This document shows positions 32,335 to 40,510 of a stretch of 43,946 nt of DNA, piece after piece; the stretch's first letter is position 1; every line of letters begins with the position of its first letter. The stretch comes from Candidatus Gastranaerophilales bacterium. GTDB lineage: Bacteria > Cyanobacteriota > Vampirovibrionia > Gastranaerophilales > Gastranaerophilaceae. The position numbers and the translations under genes were made by a program. The stretch is from NCBI GenBank assembly GCA_944325565.1, contig CALVAT010000008.1, positions 1-43,946 on the forward strand. Direction: 5' to 3'. The notes under the pieces were generated by a model, which was not told the origin of the DNA, ran no database searches, and saw only the letters and a list, made by a program, of their open reading frames with translations.

Positions 32335-32928
32335 TTAAAAATGAGATTTAACTATTCTTAATATTTCTATTAATCTCTTGCTTACTTCTGCCTGAGAAAT
32401 ATTTACCTCTTTAGCAATATCTTTTTGCTTAAACTCTTTAACATATCTCAGATAAAAGATCTTCAAAAATTCTTTTGAAGGATTTTCCTTTTGAGCAATC
32501 AAAACTATATCCACAATTTTTTGAAGAAGGTCTTTTCTGACGACCTTTTCTTCAAAAGAATCACGCGGATCAGCTATATCATAAACAAAAGGTTCATATA
32601 CAACAGCAGGTTCAGGTGCTTTGACAACAATTTCAGGTTCCTGAATTTTTGCAGGCACCGGATTTATAAGCACCTCGTGAGTGCTCACATACTTGTTATC
32701 CCTGCGTCTTACCCTGCCGTTTTGTTTTAACACAGTCAAAATTGCCGTATTGGCAACTTTGGCTATATAGTTTTCAATATCTTTAATATTTACATTATCA
32801 AATAACGAGTAGGATCTTTTGTATGTTTCGGAACAAAAATCCTCTATTAAATCCTCATTACCTTTGAACTTGTTATTAGATTTAACTAACTTCTCTATAA
32901 GCTCTCTTTGTTCGTTTATAGTATCCAA
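32335..32928 (-). CDS. Two-domain (ECF-like) RNA polymerase sigma factor
   Basis: Predicted alternative sigma factor. Residues about 20-75 match region 2: EDLIEDFCSETYKRSYSLFD, then IENYIAKVANTAILTVLKQN and RVRRRD. A Pro/Glu-rich linker at 90-115 (AKIQEPEIVVKAPEPAVV) takes the place of region 3. Residues 145-195 match region 4 with the helix-turn-helix: FLKIFYLRYVKEFKQKDIAK, then EVNISQAEVSKRLIEILR. Two sigma domains and 197 aa place it with ECF or ECF-like factors. The start is TTG at 32928; an in-frame stop lies 18 bases upstream and the ribosome site is weak, so coupling from the previous gene is possible. It lies 60 bases downstream of the anti-sigma-like gene, the usual sigma/anti-sigma linkage in reverse order. 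Confidence 0.85.
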   Translation of the reverse strand: MDTINEQRELIEKLVKSNNKFKGNEDLIEDFCSETYKRSYSLFDNVNIKDIENYIAKVANTAILTVLKQNGRVRRRDNKYVSTHEVLINPVPAKIQEPEIVVKAPEPAVVYEPFVYDIADPRDSFEEKVVRKDLLQKIVDIVLIAQKENPSKEFLKIFYLRYVKEFKQKDIAKEVNISQAEVSKRLIEILRIVKSHF

Positions 32929-32988
32929 TTTTGCAATCCAATTCTATAAATATAAAATTAACTTACTTGATTATATCATATCATAGAA

Positions 32989-35900
32989 TTAGAAATTAAT
33001 TATTAAAGTTAAGAAATAATCCGAGTTATAATTTTTCAATTTTGGAACACTAACATACTTCAGAGTATTTTTTATGCTTTTTGTAATAATTGCGTCTATT
33101 TTATCAGACCCGCTGGATTCCAGTACCTGTATACCTTTCATGGTATTGTCAGGTGCAATTTCAAACGTAACTTTTACACTATTATTAAAAGCAACATCCG
33201 AAGCATTCGCCAGATCGTTTTGTAAATTTAATTGAATATTTTTACCTGCAGTTTGTAAATATTCTTTAACAGAAGGTTCAACTGCAAGTTTTTCACTCAC
33301 CTGCCAAGAAAGTTTTGTTATAGAAATAGCGGCAGGTTTATCCGAGAAGGAATTCGTCATAGACTTATTGATATCCTGAGAAACAGCGCCGGAGGTAGTG
33401 TCTTCTTCACTCTGACCTGCTGCATTATTTTGAAAATCAAAAACCTGATTGTCCTGTGCTGTATCAACAGAATCATTATTAGCAGCAGCAATATTTTTTT
33501 GATACATATAATATCCGCCGGCCGCACCGCCTATTGCAAGTAATGCAATAAGAGCACCCGCAATAGCTAGTTTTTTAGTCTTTTTTACAGCTTCAGCGCT
33601 CATAGGCTCCTGTGAAAGATCCAGCTCTACCTGTTCACCCTCCTGAGGTGCGCTTTGTTCATCAAACAGATTTTCAATTTCACCATTTTCAGCTGCCTCC
33701 AGATTTTCATCAGAATCCGGCACGAACTCTTCTCCCTCATCTTTTGCCGGTGTTTCATCTGATTCTCCGGCAAACGGTTCATAATCGGCCTCATCTTCTT
33801 TGTTTTGATAATCATCCGTATCATCGTCTTCATCAGAAAGAAGCCCAAGCAAATCATCGTCCAGCAATTCCTGCAAATCCTCATCATCTGAATTTGCGCT
33901 CTTTGACTGTTCAACTTCGTCCTCAACTTTTTGAGGAGAAGGAATTTGTTCTTCCGGTTCATTTTGTGACAGAGCGATTTCCGGCTGAGGTTCAGCCTTT
34001 TCACTATCTGATTCTAAATTTTCATAGTTGTAATCAGGAAAATCAAAATCAGCAACATGTTGTTCTGTTTCATCTTCAAAAGACTCAATAACAGGCTCCT
34101 GCTTGTTCAACTCAAAAACATCAGCATCTATAGCTGCAGCCTTGTTATCTTCCTCAATTTTTTCAGATTCATCAGCCTCAACTTCCAAATCATCATATTT
34201 TAATTCAACAGGCTCCTGAGGCTGAGAAGACGCCGGCCAGTCCTCCTTATCAGATTCAATAGCAAATTTTGAATCATAAGCCATAACAGTATCAGTTATA
34301 TTAATATTTTGCATTAAACTGTCCGTCTTTGTGTTTTCCTTTTCAGGTTCCTGAGACGGTTCAATTGTATCAAGAGTTTCCAAATCCTCGAGTTCCAACA
34401 AATCAGAACCATTTAAGTTTGATATCTCATCATTTTCCGGCATTGCAGGTTCTTCTTGTTCTTGCACTGCACTGCGAAGCGGAGTTGAAGCGACAACATT
34501 TTCTTCCGGTTGTTCTTTAACACTTTCCGGTTCAGCAGAAATTTCTTCTAATTCCCCGACTTCCTCAAGCTCTCCAATATCATCAATATTACCTAAATCG
34601 TTGTCATCCAATGATATTTCAGGTATTGCAGCATCATCCTCAGACAGAGTTTCGAGCTGCAATGTATCTAAAGATTCAGCTGTATCTGTTTTGATATTCT
34701 CATCTTGCGATATTTCATCAACAACAGCAGGTGTTTCATCAGCAGAATCTTCCACAGCCAGAGGTTCAAGTCCGTCCAAATCCAGCGATATATCATCGGA
34801 TGAGATTTCTTCAAGAGAATCTTCCACAGCCAGAGGTTCAAGTCCGTCCAAATCCAGCGATATATCATCGGATGAGATTTCTTCAAGAGAATCTTCCTCA
34901 ATTAACATATCATCATCTGCCCTGAGTTCATCTGAAGTTTGCTGAGCAACAGCAGGTTCTTCTGTTACATCATCAGCAGCAATTTGTAAATCCTCTGTTT
35001 CGGTCAATGTTTCTTCATCTTCTTCAAGCTTAAACGGCTCTTCAACAGGCTCGCTTGCAAACGCATCAATAGAAGCATTAAGTTCATCAAACGAATCTTC
35101 AGAAGAAACTTCCTCTATTGCAGGCTGTTGTTCAACTTCTTTTTCTGAAACTTCATTATTAGAAATATCATCTATTTCTGTTATCTGTAGAATATCTTCA
35201 TCGTTACTTTCTTCCGGTAACTCAAGAATAGAGCTGCCATCATTATCATCAAGGAGCAATAAATCATCCTCAACAGATTCTTCAACAAGTTTTTCCGGTT
35301 CAGCAGAAGTTTTTTCAGAATCTGAACCTCCACTTTCACCTTCCTTTGTATCAGCAGCAAAAGCCTGTTCTTCAGCATTTACACCCTCTGGAGAAAGAAC
35401 ACCGTCAGAGATTTTTGAAGACTCGGCCGCAGCCAGAACAGAACCCGCAGCAGCTCCGGCAATAACTGTTTTTGCAACCGGAGGTACAGCAGCAGGAGTA
35501 TCTACCTTTTTGGAAGGCCTCGGGAAGTCCTCACTCGCTTTCTCAACCAGTGCCATATGAGCGATAGCTGCTTGATCCACCTCCTCTTTGTTTCCGGATA
35601 AAACACTTAAAGTACTGTCGTTTAAAAGCTCATGATAATTTTTCAATTGCGAAAGTATATCATCAAAATCATTGATATCACAGAATGTATCACGGCAAAC
35701 CGTACAATCAGCAACGTGTTTTATAAAATAGATTTTGTCAGCCTCTGCTGCCTGCTCATCAATCATGCTTACGCATAAAGCGAGAATGTTTTCATGTTCT
35801 TCTTGCGAATATTTTTTCGGAGTTATTTTCAATGCTTCGGCATAAGAAATAAACTCATCAAAAGGTTTTAGTATGTCTAAAGGATAGGTGTAATATTCTT

Positions 35901-36309
35901 CACCATTTTTTTCATATTTAAGCTCTTTTTCCGGAATAAATCCTAAAAATTCAATTTCTTTTAAGGAATTATCAAATCTTACGACAATATAGGCTTCAGG
36001 TTTAATATCGTATTTTACGTGCAGCTTTGGAACAGTAAAAGTCGTATTATTAAAGGTAACTCTTACATCAAACCTTGCATTGTTAGCATAAATATCGGCA
36101 ATTTCAATCTCTTTTGCAAAGACAGCGGACTTATACAGACTGTGGTTAGAAAGTGTTTTAAGCCCATTTTCCGTAAGGTATTTAGCTGTTGCATTCGCAG
36201 CAATCCCGAGAGCATAAACTCTTTTTCTCAAATAAGTATCGTCCACTTTGCATGCAACAAACTTTGCACTATCCAGTACATCTTCCCCGATATTTACCTT
36301 TATATTCAT
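32989..36309 (-). CDS. Giant anti-sigma-like membrane protein: zinc finger, acidic linker, TM, TonB-C-like domain
   Basis: Probable membrane regulator of the adjacent sigma factor. Residues 1-160 are a beta-rich domain (VRVTFNNTTFTVPKLHVKYD, AYIVVRFDNSLKEIEFLGFI) with some resemblance to cyanobacterial DUF1822. Residues 198-205 carry the anti-sigma zinc motif His198-x3-Cys202-x2-Cys205 (HVADCTVC). From about 260 to 905 runs an Asp/Glu/Ser-rich, probably disordered linker with a perfect 24-residue duplication. One membrane segment follows at about 913-936 (LAIAGALIALLAIGGAAGGY, positive inside). The outer C-terminal part (about 995-1106) resembles TonB C-terminal domains (VTFEIAPDNTMKGIQVLESS). 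Anti-sigma factors are normally 100-350 aa, so 1106 is exceptional. It is the first gene of the three-gene run. Confidence 0.75.
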   Translation of the reverse strand: MNIKVNIGEDVLDSAKFVACKVDDTYLRKRVYALGIAANATAKYLTENGLKTLSNHSLYKSAVFAKEIEIADIYANNARFDVRVTFNNTTFTVPKLHVKYDIKPEAYIVVRFDNSLKEIEFLGFIPEKELKYEKNGEEYYTYPLDILKPFDEFISYAEALKITPKKYSQEEHENILALCVSMIDEQAAEADKIYFIKHVADCTVCRDTFCDINDFDDILSQLKNYHELLNDSTLSVLSGNKEEVDQAAIAHMALVEKASEDFPRPSKKVDTPAAVPPVAKTVIAGAAAGSVLAAAESSKISDGVLSPEGVNAEEQAFAADTKEGESGGSDSEKTSAEPEKLVEESVEDDLLLLDDNDGSSILELPEESNDEDILQITEIDDISNNEVSEKEVEQQPAIEEVSSEDSFDELNASIDAFASEPVEEPFKLEEDEETLTETEDLQIAADDVTEEPAVAQQTSDELRADDDMLIEEDSLEEISSDDISLDLDGLEPLAVEDSLEEISSDDISLDLDGLEPLAVEDSADETPAVVDEISQDENIKTDTAESLDTLQLETLSEDDAAIPEISLDDNDLGNIDDIGELEEVGELEEISAEPESVKEQPEENVVASTPLRSAVQEQEEPAMPENDEISNLNGSDLLELEDLETLDTIEPSQEPEKENTKTDSLMQNINITDTVMAYDSKFAIESDKEDWPASSQPQEPVELKYDDLEVEADESEKIEEDNKAAAIDADVFELNKQEPVIESFEDETEQHVADFDFPDYNYENLESDSEKAEPQPEIALSQNEPEEQIPSPQKVEDEVEQSKSANSDDEDLQELLDDDLLGLLSDEDDDTDDYQNKEDEADYEPFAGESDETPAKDEGEEFVPDSDENLEAAENGEIENLFDEQSAPQEGEQVELDLSQEPMSAEAVKKTKKLAIAGALIALLAIGGAAGGYYMYQKNIAAANNDSVDTAQDNQVFDFQNNAAGQSEEDTTSGAVSQDINKSMTNSFSDKPAAISITKLSWQVSEKLAVEPSVKEYLQTAGKNIQLNLQNDLANASDVAFNNSVKVTFEIAPDNTMKGIQVLESSGSDKIDAIITKSIKNTLKYVSVPKLKNYNSDYFLTLIINF
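34745..34897. repeat. 72-bp perfect tandem duplication in the anti-sigma linker
   Basis: A 72-base unit occurs at 34745-34816 and again, without mismatch, at 34817-34888, followed by nine bases of a third copy. It encodes 24 residues (LEEISSDDISLDLDGLEP plus LAVEDS) twice. The identity at DNA level points to a recent, in-frame expansion that lengthens the acidic linker. Confidence 0.95.
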
Positions 36310-36339
36310 AAAAATTCCTCATATTCCGTTCTCTAATAA

Positions 36340-36369
36340 TATAGATTACAGTTCTTAAAAAAATATTCC
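36340..36369 (-). promoter_or_regulatory. Candidate ECF-type promoter of the anti-sigma/sigma/ATPase run
   Basis: On the minus strand GGAATA (36369-36364) and TCTATA (36345-36340) are 18 bases apart, about 30 bases before the first ATG. This resembles the GGAAC / TCTA pattern of ECF promoters and would allow autoregulation. A housekeeping reading (TTGGAA, then TAATCT) is also possible. Confidence 0.35.
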
Positions 36370-36496
36370 AAAACCATGTAATAAATGTTATAATGTAACA
36401 AAATGTTTCATAATTCTATGCATTACCGATTCCGGTAGCAATAAAAAGTTTTCTGCAGTTTTGTATAAACACAGTGTGTAAAAAAGGAGTGTAAGC

Positions 36497-36910
36497 ATGT
36501 CAACAAGTTTCTCAACAATAACGCCAATGAATCCGGCAACAATTTCTAAAAAACCGACGTATGCCGTAAACAGTCAACCACAGCCTGCTGCAAGCACGCC
36601 AATGGACGCACCTTACGGTCAAGAACCCGCTAAAAAGAAAAGCAACTGGTTCTTAAAAACACTTACTGCAGTCGTTGTATTAGCAGCTGCAACTGCTCTG
36701 GGAAGAAAATTCTTGCCTGAAACATTCAATCCCGCAGCAAAATTGGCTGATAACGCAAATTTATGGCAAAAAGGTTTGCATTATGCAAAATTAGGCATTG
36801 CTAAAACAGGCGAATTTATCAATACAAATATCGAAAAAGCCTACGAAGCAACCAAAAACTTCTTTAATAAAAAGAAAGAACCGCCTAAAGAAGCACCTAA
36901 AGAAGCATAA
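36497..36910 (+). CDS. Small single-pass membrane protein of unknown function
   Basis: Not recognised. The 137-aa protein has a disordered N-terminus rich in Pro, Ser, Thr and Gln (1-50), a Lys cluster (AKKKSNWF), one hydrophobic segment at about 53-69 (LKTLTAVVVLAAATALG), then amphipathic helices (LHYAKLGIAKTGEFINTNIE) and a Lys/Pro/Glu tail with PPKEAPKEA. No cysteines or catalytic motifs. The ATG has a strong AAAAGGAG site. A TATAAT at 36389-36394 with TTCCAA 17 bases before it is the likely promoter, divergent from the anti-sigma operon. It is followed by a clear terminator, so it is a single-gene unit. Small abundant envelope proteins of this kind are common in the suspected lineage. Confidence 0.72.
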   Translation: MSTSFSTITPMNPATISKKPTYAVNSQPQPAASTPMDAPYGQEPAKKKSNWFLKTLTAVVVLAAATALGRKFLPETFNPAAKLADNANLWQKGLHYAKLGIAKTGEFINTNIEKAYEATKNFFNKKKEPPKEAPKEA

Positions 36911-36941
36911 TTAAAAAATTCTTTTTACGAAAATATTTTAC

Positions 36942-36974
36942 AAAAGCCGGTACTTTTGTTTAGTACCGGCTTTT
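36942..36974. terminator. Terminator after the small membrane protein gene
   Basis: AAAAGCCGGTACT (36942-36954) pairs perfectly with AGTACCGGCTTTT (36962-36974) around a 7-base loop. It sits between this gene and the convergent ribbon-helix-helix gene and can serve both strands. Confidence 0.92.
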
Positions 36975-37001
36975 AATGTAACTGCTATAACCTGCCGGAA
37001 A

Positions 37002-37148
37002 TTATTTCTCACTTTCAAAATATTTTCTGATAATCGTTACAGCCATATTGCTCGTTGAACGATTTTCCTTATTAGCTTCCTGTTTCAATCTATCGAGCAG
37101 GTCTTTTTCTATTACTATTACAAAACGTTGCTTATCTTCTTTATACAT
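37002..37148 (-). CDS. Ribbon-helix-helix (Arc/CopG-type) regulator, 48 aa
   Basis: A very short gene, easily missed. On the minus strand from the ATG at 37148 to a TAA at 37002 it encodes 48 residues with the full ribbon-helix-helix layout: N-terminal beta strand QRFVIVIE, helix A DLLDRLKQEANKEN, the turn RSTSN, and helix B MAVTIIRKYFESEK. Such proteins form dimers that insert the beta ribbon into the major groove of DNA, often repressing their own promoter or acting as antitoxins. Two 9-bp direct repeats (ACTTATTAC) spaced 11 bases apart lie just upstream. No good ribosome site is seen. It diverges from a 68-aa gene that may be its partner or target. Confidence 0.75.
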   Translation of the reverse strand: MYKEDKQRFVIVIEKDLLDRLKQEANKENRSTSNMAVTIIRKYFESEK

Positions 37149-37156
37149 AGTTATTC

Positions 37157-37176
37157 ACTTATTACCAACTTATTAC
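37157..37176. promoter_or_regulatory. Direct-repeat operator next to the ribbon-helix-helix gene
   Basis: ACTTATTAC is present at 37157-37165 and again at 37168-37176. The period is 11 bases (about one helical turn), which suits cooperative binding of two ribbon-helix-helix dimers. A related GTAGTAAT follows in inverted sense at 37183-37190. It sits just upstream of the regulator's start codon, near its likely transcription start. Confidence 0.6.
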
Positions 37177-37196
37177 AATAGTGTAGTAATTTATTA

Positions 37197-37236
37197 TTGA
37201 CATGTAAATTGCAACAAAGTATGATAGTATCATACT
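37197..37236 (+). promoter_or_regulatory. Consensus promoter with overlapping palindrome for the 68-aa gene
   Basis: A perfect -35 TTGACA (37197-37202), 17 bases, then TATGAT (37220-37225). The -10 lies inside a perfect inverted repeat AGTATGAT-agt-ATCATACT (37218-37236), with a further ATCATAC half-site at 37250-37256. This is the strongest promoter in the window, and binding at the palindrome would block it. Confidence 0.8.
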
Positions 37237-37269
37237 AAATAGACAAAAAATCATACAGAAAGCCAGCCT

Positions 37270-37476
37270 ATGTCACTAAAAGAAAAAATCAACTATGATG
37301 CAAGCCAAATTCAGTGCTGCACAGAAAAAGCCAAAGTACTTTTGAACTTTGTGCTCGATGAACTAGAAACACCGGCAAAATATTGCACTCTGGCTTATTT
37401 CGTAAATACAATGCTAGATGAAATAAATCAGCTTTCCGAACATATCGAAAAAGCGACCTTTGATATGACAGACTAA
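37270..37476 (+). CDS. Small protein of unknown function, divergent from the RHH regulator
   Basis: Not recognised. The 68-aa product is probably all helical (KEKINYDASQIQCCTEKAKV, LLNFVLDELETPAKYC, VNTMLDEINQLSEHIE), with three cysteines and an acidic C-terminus. No signal peptide or membrane segment. The ribosome site is weak. Its very strong promoter overlaps an operator palindrome, and a ribbon-helix-helix gene diverges from it, so it is tightly controlled. Possibilities are a regulator, a toxin-antitoxin component or a phage-derived protein; the sequence does not decide. Its stop overlaps the end of the convergent glucokinase gene by four bases. Confidence 0.65.
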   Translation: MSLKEKINYDASQIQCCTEKAKVLLNFVLDELETPAKYCTLAYFVNTMLDEINQLSEHIEKATFDMTD

Positions 37477-38432
37477 TTGTCTATCAACAAACTTGCCCCG
37501 ATTAATCCGGCACTGTTACCCAGCTGAGCTGGCACAACCTCAACAGCAGCACCCTGAATAGGCATTGCTCTATCTTTTAGAGTTTTCTTTAAAGGCTCAA
37601 AAAGAATATCCCCTGCTTCTGCAACGCCGCCGCCTATAACAATTCTTTCAGGATTTAACAGGTTTACAACACTGGATAAACCAATACCAAGGTACTCGCC
37701 CATTCTCTCAAAAATCTTTTTAGCAACAACATCACCCTGCTGTGCAGCCTGACAAACAATTGCAGGAGTAATAGCAGAAGTAGAACCTGCAATTTCTCTG
37801 AATTTAGCGCTTTTGCCGCCTTTTACATAGTCTTTTGCCATTGCAACAATAGAAGGCCCTGACACATAAGCTTCAAAACATCCTGTATCGCCGCATCCGC
37901 ACAACAATCCGTTATGCATTTCCATTTTTATATGACCGATTTCACCTGCTGCGTTGCTGGCACCGCGCACAAGCTTACCGTTGATAACAAGTCCGGAACC
38001 TATACCGGTACCTACTGTAATACATATAAGATTTTTACAACCCGCTCCGGCACCGTAATTAAGCTCCGCAAGAGCCATGCAACGGACATCATTATCCACT
38101 TTCACAGGGACATTAAACTCTTTTTGCATAATTTCAGCTATAGGAACATCTATCCATCCCGGAATATTGGGCAGTATTCTTACAACCCCGTTATCACAGT
38201 CGATTTGGCCAGGAAAGCCGAATCCTATCCCTTCAATATCGTTCGTTGTAATTTCGGCCTCTTTTAACAAATCTTTAATACACTGTGTGATATTTCCGAT
38301 TGTATATTCATAACCCATTTCCGCACGTGTAGGCACGGTTTTCGGGTGTGAAATTTCGCCATCTTTATTAACAAGCGCAATTTTTACATTAGTGCCGCCT
38401 ATATCCACGCCAACTCTGAATTTTTCAAACAT
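37473..38432 (-). CDS. glk: ROK-family glucokinase
   Basis: Phosphorylates glucose (or a related sugar) with ATP at the start of glycolysis. The 319-aa protein has the phosphate-binding VDIGGTNVKIAL (residues 9-20), GFGFPGQID, the sugar-site VDNDVRCMALAE, ITVGTGIGSGLVINGKLVRG, and the ROK zinc motif with the GH start (GEIGHIKM) followed by CGCGDTGCFEAY. The C-terminal NLLNPERIVIGGGV is also typical. It is an enzyme rather than a ROK repressor, because the N-terminal winged helix is absent. The ATG is preceded by a weak AACATG context (GGGGATTAAGAGA). It converges on the 68-aa gene. Confidence 0.92.
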   Translation of the reverse strand: MFEKFRVGVDIGGTNVKIALVNKDGEISHPKTVPTRAEMGYEYTIGNITQCIKDLLKEAEITTNDIEGIGFGFPGQIDCDNGVVRILPNIPGWIDVPIAEIMQKEFNVPVKVDNDVRCMALAELNYGAGAGCKNLICITVGTGIGSGLVINGKLVRGASNAAGEIGHIKMEMHNGLLCGCGDTGCFEAYVSGPSIVAMAKDYVKGGKSAKFREIAGSTSAITPAIVCQAAQQGDVVAKKIFERMGEYLGIGLSSVVNLLNPERIVIGGGVAEAGDILFEPLKKTLKDRAMPIQGAAVEVVPAQLGNSAGLIGASLLIDN

Positions 38433-38512
38433 GTTCTCTTAATCCCCGTTCTAAATCTAGTAATAATGACATTATCATATCACGAGCAAAAATATTTTTT
38501 AAATATTAAAAA

Positions 38513-38953
38513 TTAAGAATTTTTATTAAATAAATTTTTCTTCAAACCATGTCTGAGCCTGTTGAACTCTCCTAATCTTTCTAAAACATCATCTCTGGTC
38601 ATTTCAACAGTTTTTCTAAAACCCTTCAGAGTATGCAAAGTTTCAGCAAAATCAAAAGGATGTTTCTGGCTGACAAAATTATGTCGTCCGACTCTTAAAT
38701 TAGAGTTAACAAAAAAATTGCTTTTATCATCGCTGGAAATGTTAATACTAAATTCTTTTTTAGGACGGAATCTATCAACAAAACGCTGAAAAACAGTTTT
38801 CACAGGTTCATTAACATTTTCAGGTTCTACGTTTTTTACAAATTCAAACATCAAACTAGCCAGATCATCACCGTATTTCAATGTACAATTTTTTCTTGCA
38901 AGTTTTGTTATATGAACCTGTAGCGGTTTATGCATAAGTTTTAGAATACTCAT
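38513..38953 (-). CDS. Protein of unknown function
   Basis: Not recognised. The 146-aa basic protein starts MSILKLMHKPLQVHITKLAR and has a middle region with VKTVFQRFVDRFRPKKEFSI and a C-terminal FRKTVEMTRDDVLERLGEFN. No signal peptide, membrane segment or metal motif; overall alternating charged helices and strands. The start follows AAGGAC a few bases upstream. It lies between asnS and glk in the same direction, separated from asnS by a hairpin terminator, so it is likely expressed from its own promoter. Confidence 0.65.
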   Translation of the reverse strand: MSILKLMHKPLQVHITKLARKNCTLKYGDDLASLMFEFVKNVEPENVNEPVKTVFQRFVDRFRPKKEFSINISSDDKSNFFVNSNLRVGRHNFVSQKHPFDFAETLHTLKGFRKTVEMTRDDVLERLGEFNRLRHGLKKNLFNKNS

Positions 38954-38976
38954 TTTTAGTCCTTATAAAAATTAAA

Positions 38977-39004
38977 GCAGGTACGTAAAATATAACATAC
39001 CTGC
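38977..39004 (-). terminator. Probable terminator of asnS
   Basis: On the minus strand GCAGGTA (39004-38998) pairs with TACCTGC (38983-38977) around a 14-base loop, followed by TTTAATTTTT. The stem is short, so it may be a weak terminator or leave some read-through into the gene at 38953. Confidence 0.6.
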
Positions 39005-39092
39005 ATTAATTCTTTTGTTAGTTTATTAAATTATGTTTACAAAATTAATTTGCTTAACACACTTGCTCCGGCCAGCGTCAGCACATTAGCCG

Positions 39093-40373
39093 CTAAGGTT
39101 TGAGTCTGTCCATTAATCTCGGGAACGGAATTGTTTCTCTTACGTGGTGCAAGCCGCAAATCCATGCAACAGTTCTTTCAATACCCAGCCCGAATCCGGC
39201 GTGTTTGCAGCTTCCGTATCTTCTTACATCAAGATACCAGTTGAACACTTCTTCCGGCAAGCCCTGTTCTTTAATTTTGGCTTTCAATTTTTCAATATCT
39301 TCTTCTCTTTGACCGCCGCCGATAATTTCGCCGTATCCTTCAGGAGCAATCATATCAACACAGGCTGCTTTGTCGCCTTCCTGTTTCATATAAAAAGCTT
39401 TGATCGCCATAGGATAGTGGTGAATCATAACCGGTTTGTCGAATTCTTCCGAAATCAAAGTTTCTTCATCTCCGCCAAAATCAGCACCCCATTGCGTATC
39501 GTTGCCTTTTTTCTTAAGAATTTCGATTGCTTCGTCATAAGAAATTCTCGGGAACGGACGTTTGATGTTTTCGAGTTTTGAAATATCTCTTTCGAGAACT
39601 TCCAAATCAGCTCTGTTATGTTTTACAACCTCTTGAACAATATATTCAACAAACTCTTCCGCCAAATCCATATCGTCATAAATATCAAAGAAAGCGACTT
39701 CCGGCTCAACCATCCAGAATTCCGTTAAGTGGCGTCTTGTTTTGGATTTTTCAGCACGGAACGTAGGGCCGAAGCAATAAGCCTTACCCACTGCCATAGC
39801 AGCTGCTTCCATATACAGCTGTCCGCTTTGTGTAAGGTAAGCGTTTTCATCAAAGTAATCTACTTTGAACAGGTTTGTTGTACCTTCGCAGGCGTTGGGT
39901 GTAAAAATAGGAGCGTCCACAAGGGTAAAGCCTTTGTTATCAAAGAAATCACGCACGGATTTAATAATTCTGTGACGGACTCTTAAGATAGCTTTTTGTC
40001 TTAGAGAACGCAGCCACAGATGTCTGTGCTCCATTAAAAAGTGGGTTCCGTGTTCTTTGGGTGTAATCGGGTAGTCAACAGATTCGCCTATAACTTTAAC
40101 ATCAGTTGCATCTATTTCATATCCGATTTTTGAACGATCATGTTTTTTCACTGTACCTGTTACTTCAACACTGGATTCCTGTGTAATTTTATCGGAAAGT
40201 TCAAAAACCTCATCTGATACATTGCCCTTAAAAACAACTGCCTGAATTTCTCCTGTACCGTCACGCAGCTGTAGAAAATGCAGCTTGCCGCTTGAACGCT
40301 TATTATAAAGCCAGGCCTGCAGTGTTATTGTTTGTCCTTCGTACTTTGCAATGTCTTCGATGTAGATTTTCAT
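39093..40373 (-). CDS. asnS: Asparaginyl-tRNA synthetase
   Basis: Charges tRNA-Asn with asparagine. The 426-aa class II enzyme has an N-terminal OB-fold anticodon domain ([37 protein letters not shown]) and the catalytic core with motif 1 ([19 protein letters not shown]), motif 2 ([20 protein letters not shown]) and motif 3 ([13 protein letters not shown]). The [17 protein letters not shown] and [12 protein letters not shown] stretches favour Asn over Asp specificity. I chose the ATG at 40373 because AGAGGAAG lies just before it; an upstream in-frame TTG at 40388 overlaps that site. It diverges from ileS, and a small hairpin follows it. Confidence 0.96.
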   Translation of the reverse strand: MKIYIEDIAKYEGQTITLQAWLYNKRSSGKLHFLQLRDGTGEIQAVVFKGNVSDEVFELSDKITQESSVEVTGTVKKHDRSKIGYEIDATDVKVIGESVDYPITPKEHGTHFLMEHRHLWLRSLRQKAILRVRHRIIKSVRDFFDNKGFTLVDAPIFTPNACEGTTNLFKVDYFDENAYLTQSGQLYMEAAAMAVGKAYCFGPTFRAEKSKTRRHLTEFWMVEPEVAFFDIYDDMDLAEEFVEYIVQEVVKHNRADLEVLERDISKLENIKRPFPRISYDEAIEILKKKGNDTQWGADFGGDEETLISEEFDKPVMIHHYPMAIKAFYMKQEGDKAACVDMIAPEGYGEIIGGGQREEDIEKLKAKIKEQGLPEEVFNWYLDVRRYGSCKHAGFGLGIERTVAWICGLHHVRETIPFPRLMDRLKP

Positions 40374-40510
40374 ATAACTTCCTCTCAAATTCTAAAAGAT
40401 TTTTCCATATTATAACATTAACTCTAAAATTGGTCGCACATTAACTTTGCTAATAAATCTTTTTTGTATAAAATTATTAATATATAAACATTAAGAATTG
40501 AGGATATGAA

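Noticed and set aside
33612-35378. Open frames opposite and within the anti-sigma linker
   Set aside because: They mirror the biased Asp/Glu/Ser codons of the real gene and contain only low-complexity peptides.
39010-39092. Out-of-frame open stretch downstream of asnS (minus strand) ending LAGASVLSKLIL
   Set aside because: No start codon with a ribosome site; it begins inside asnS in another frame and is probably chance.
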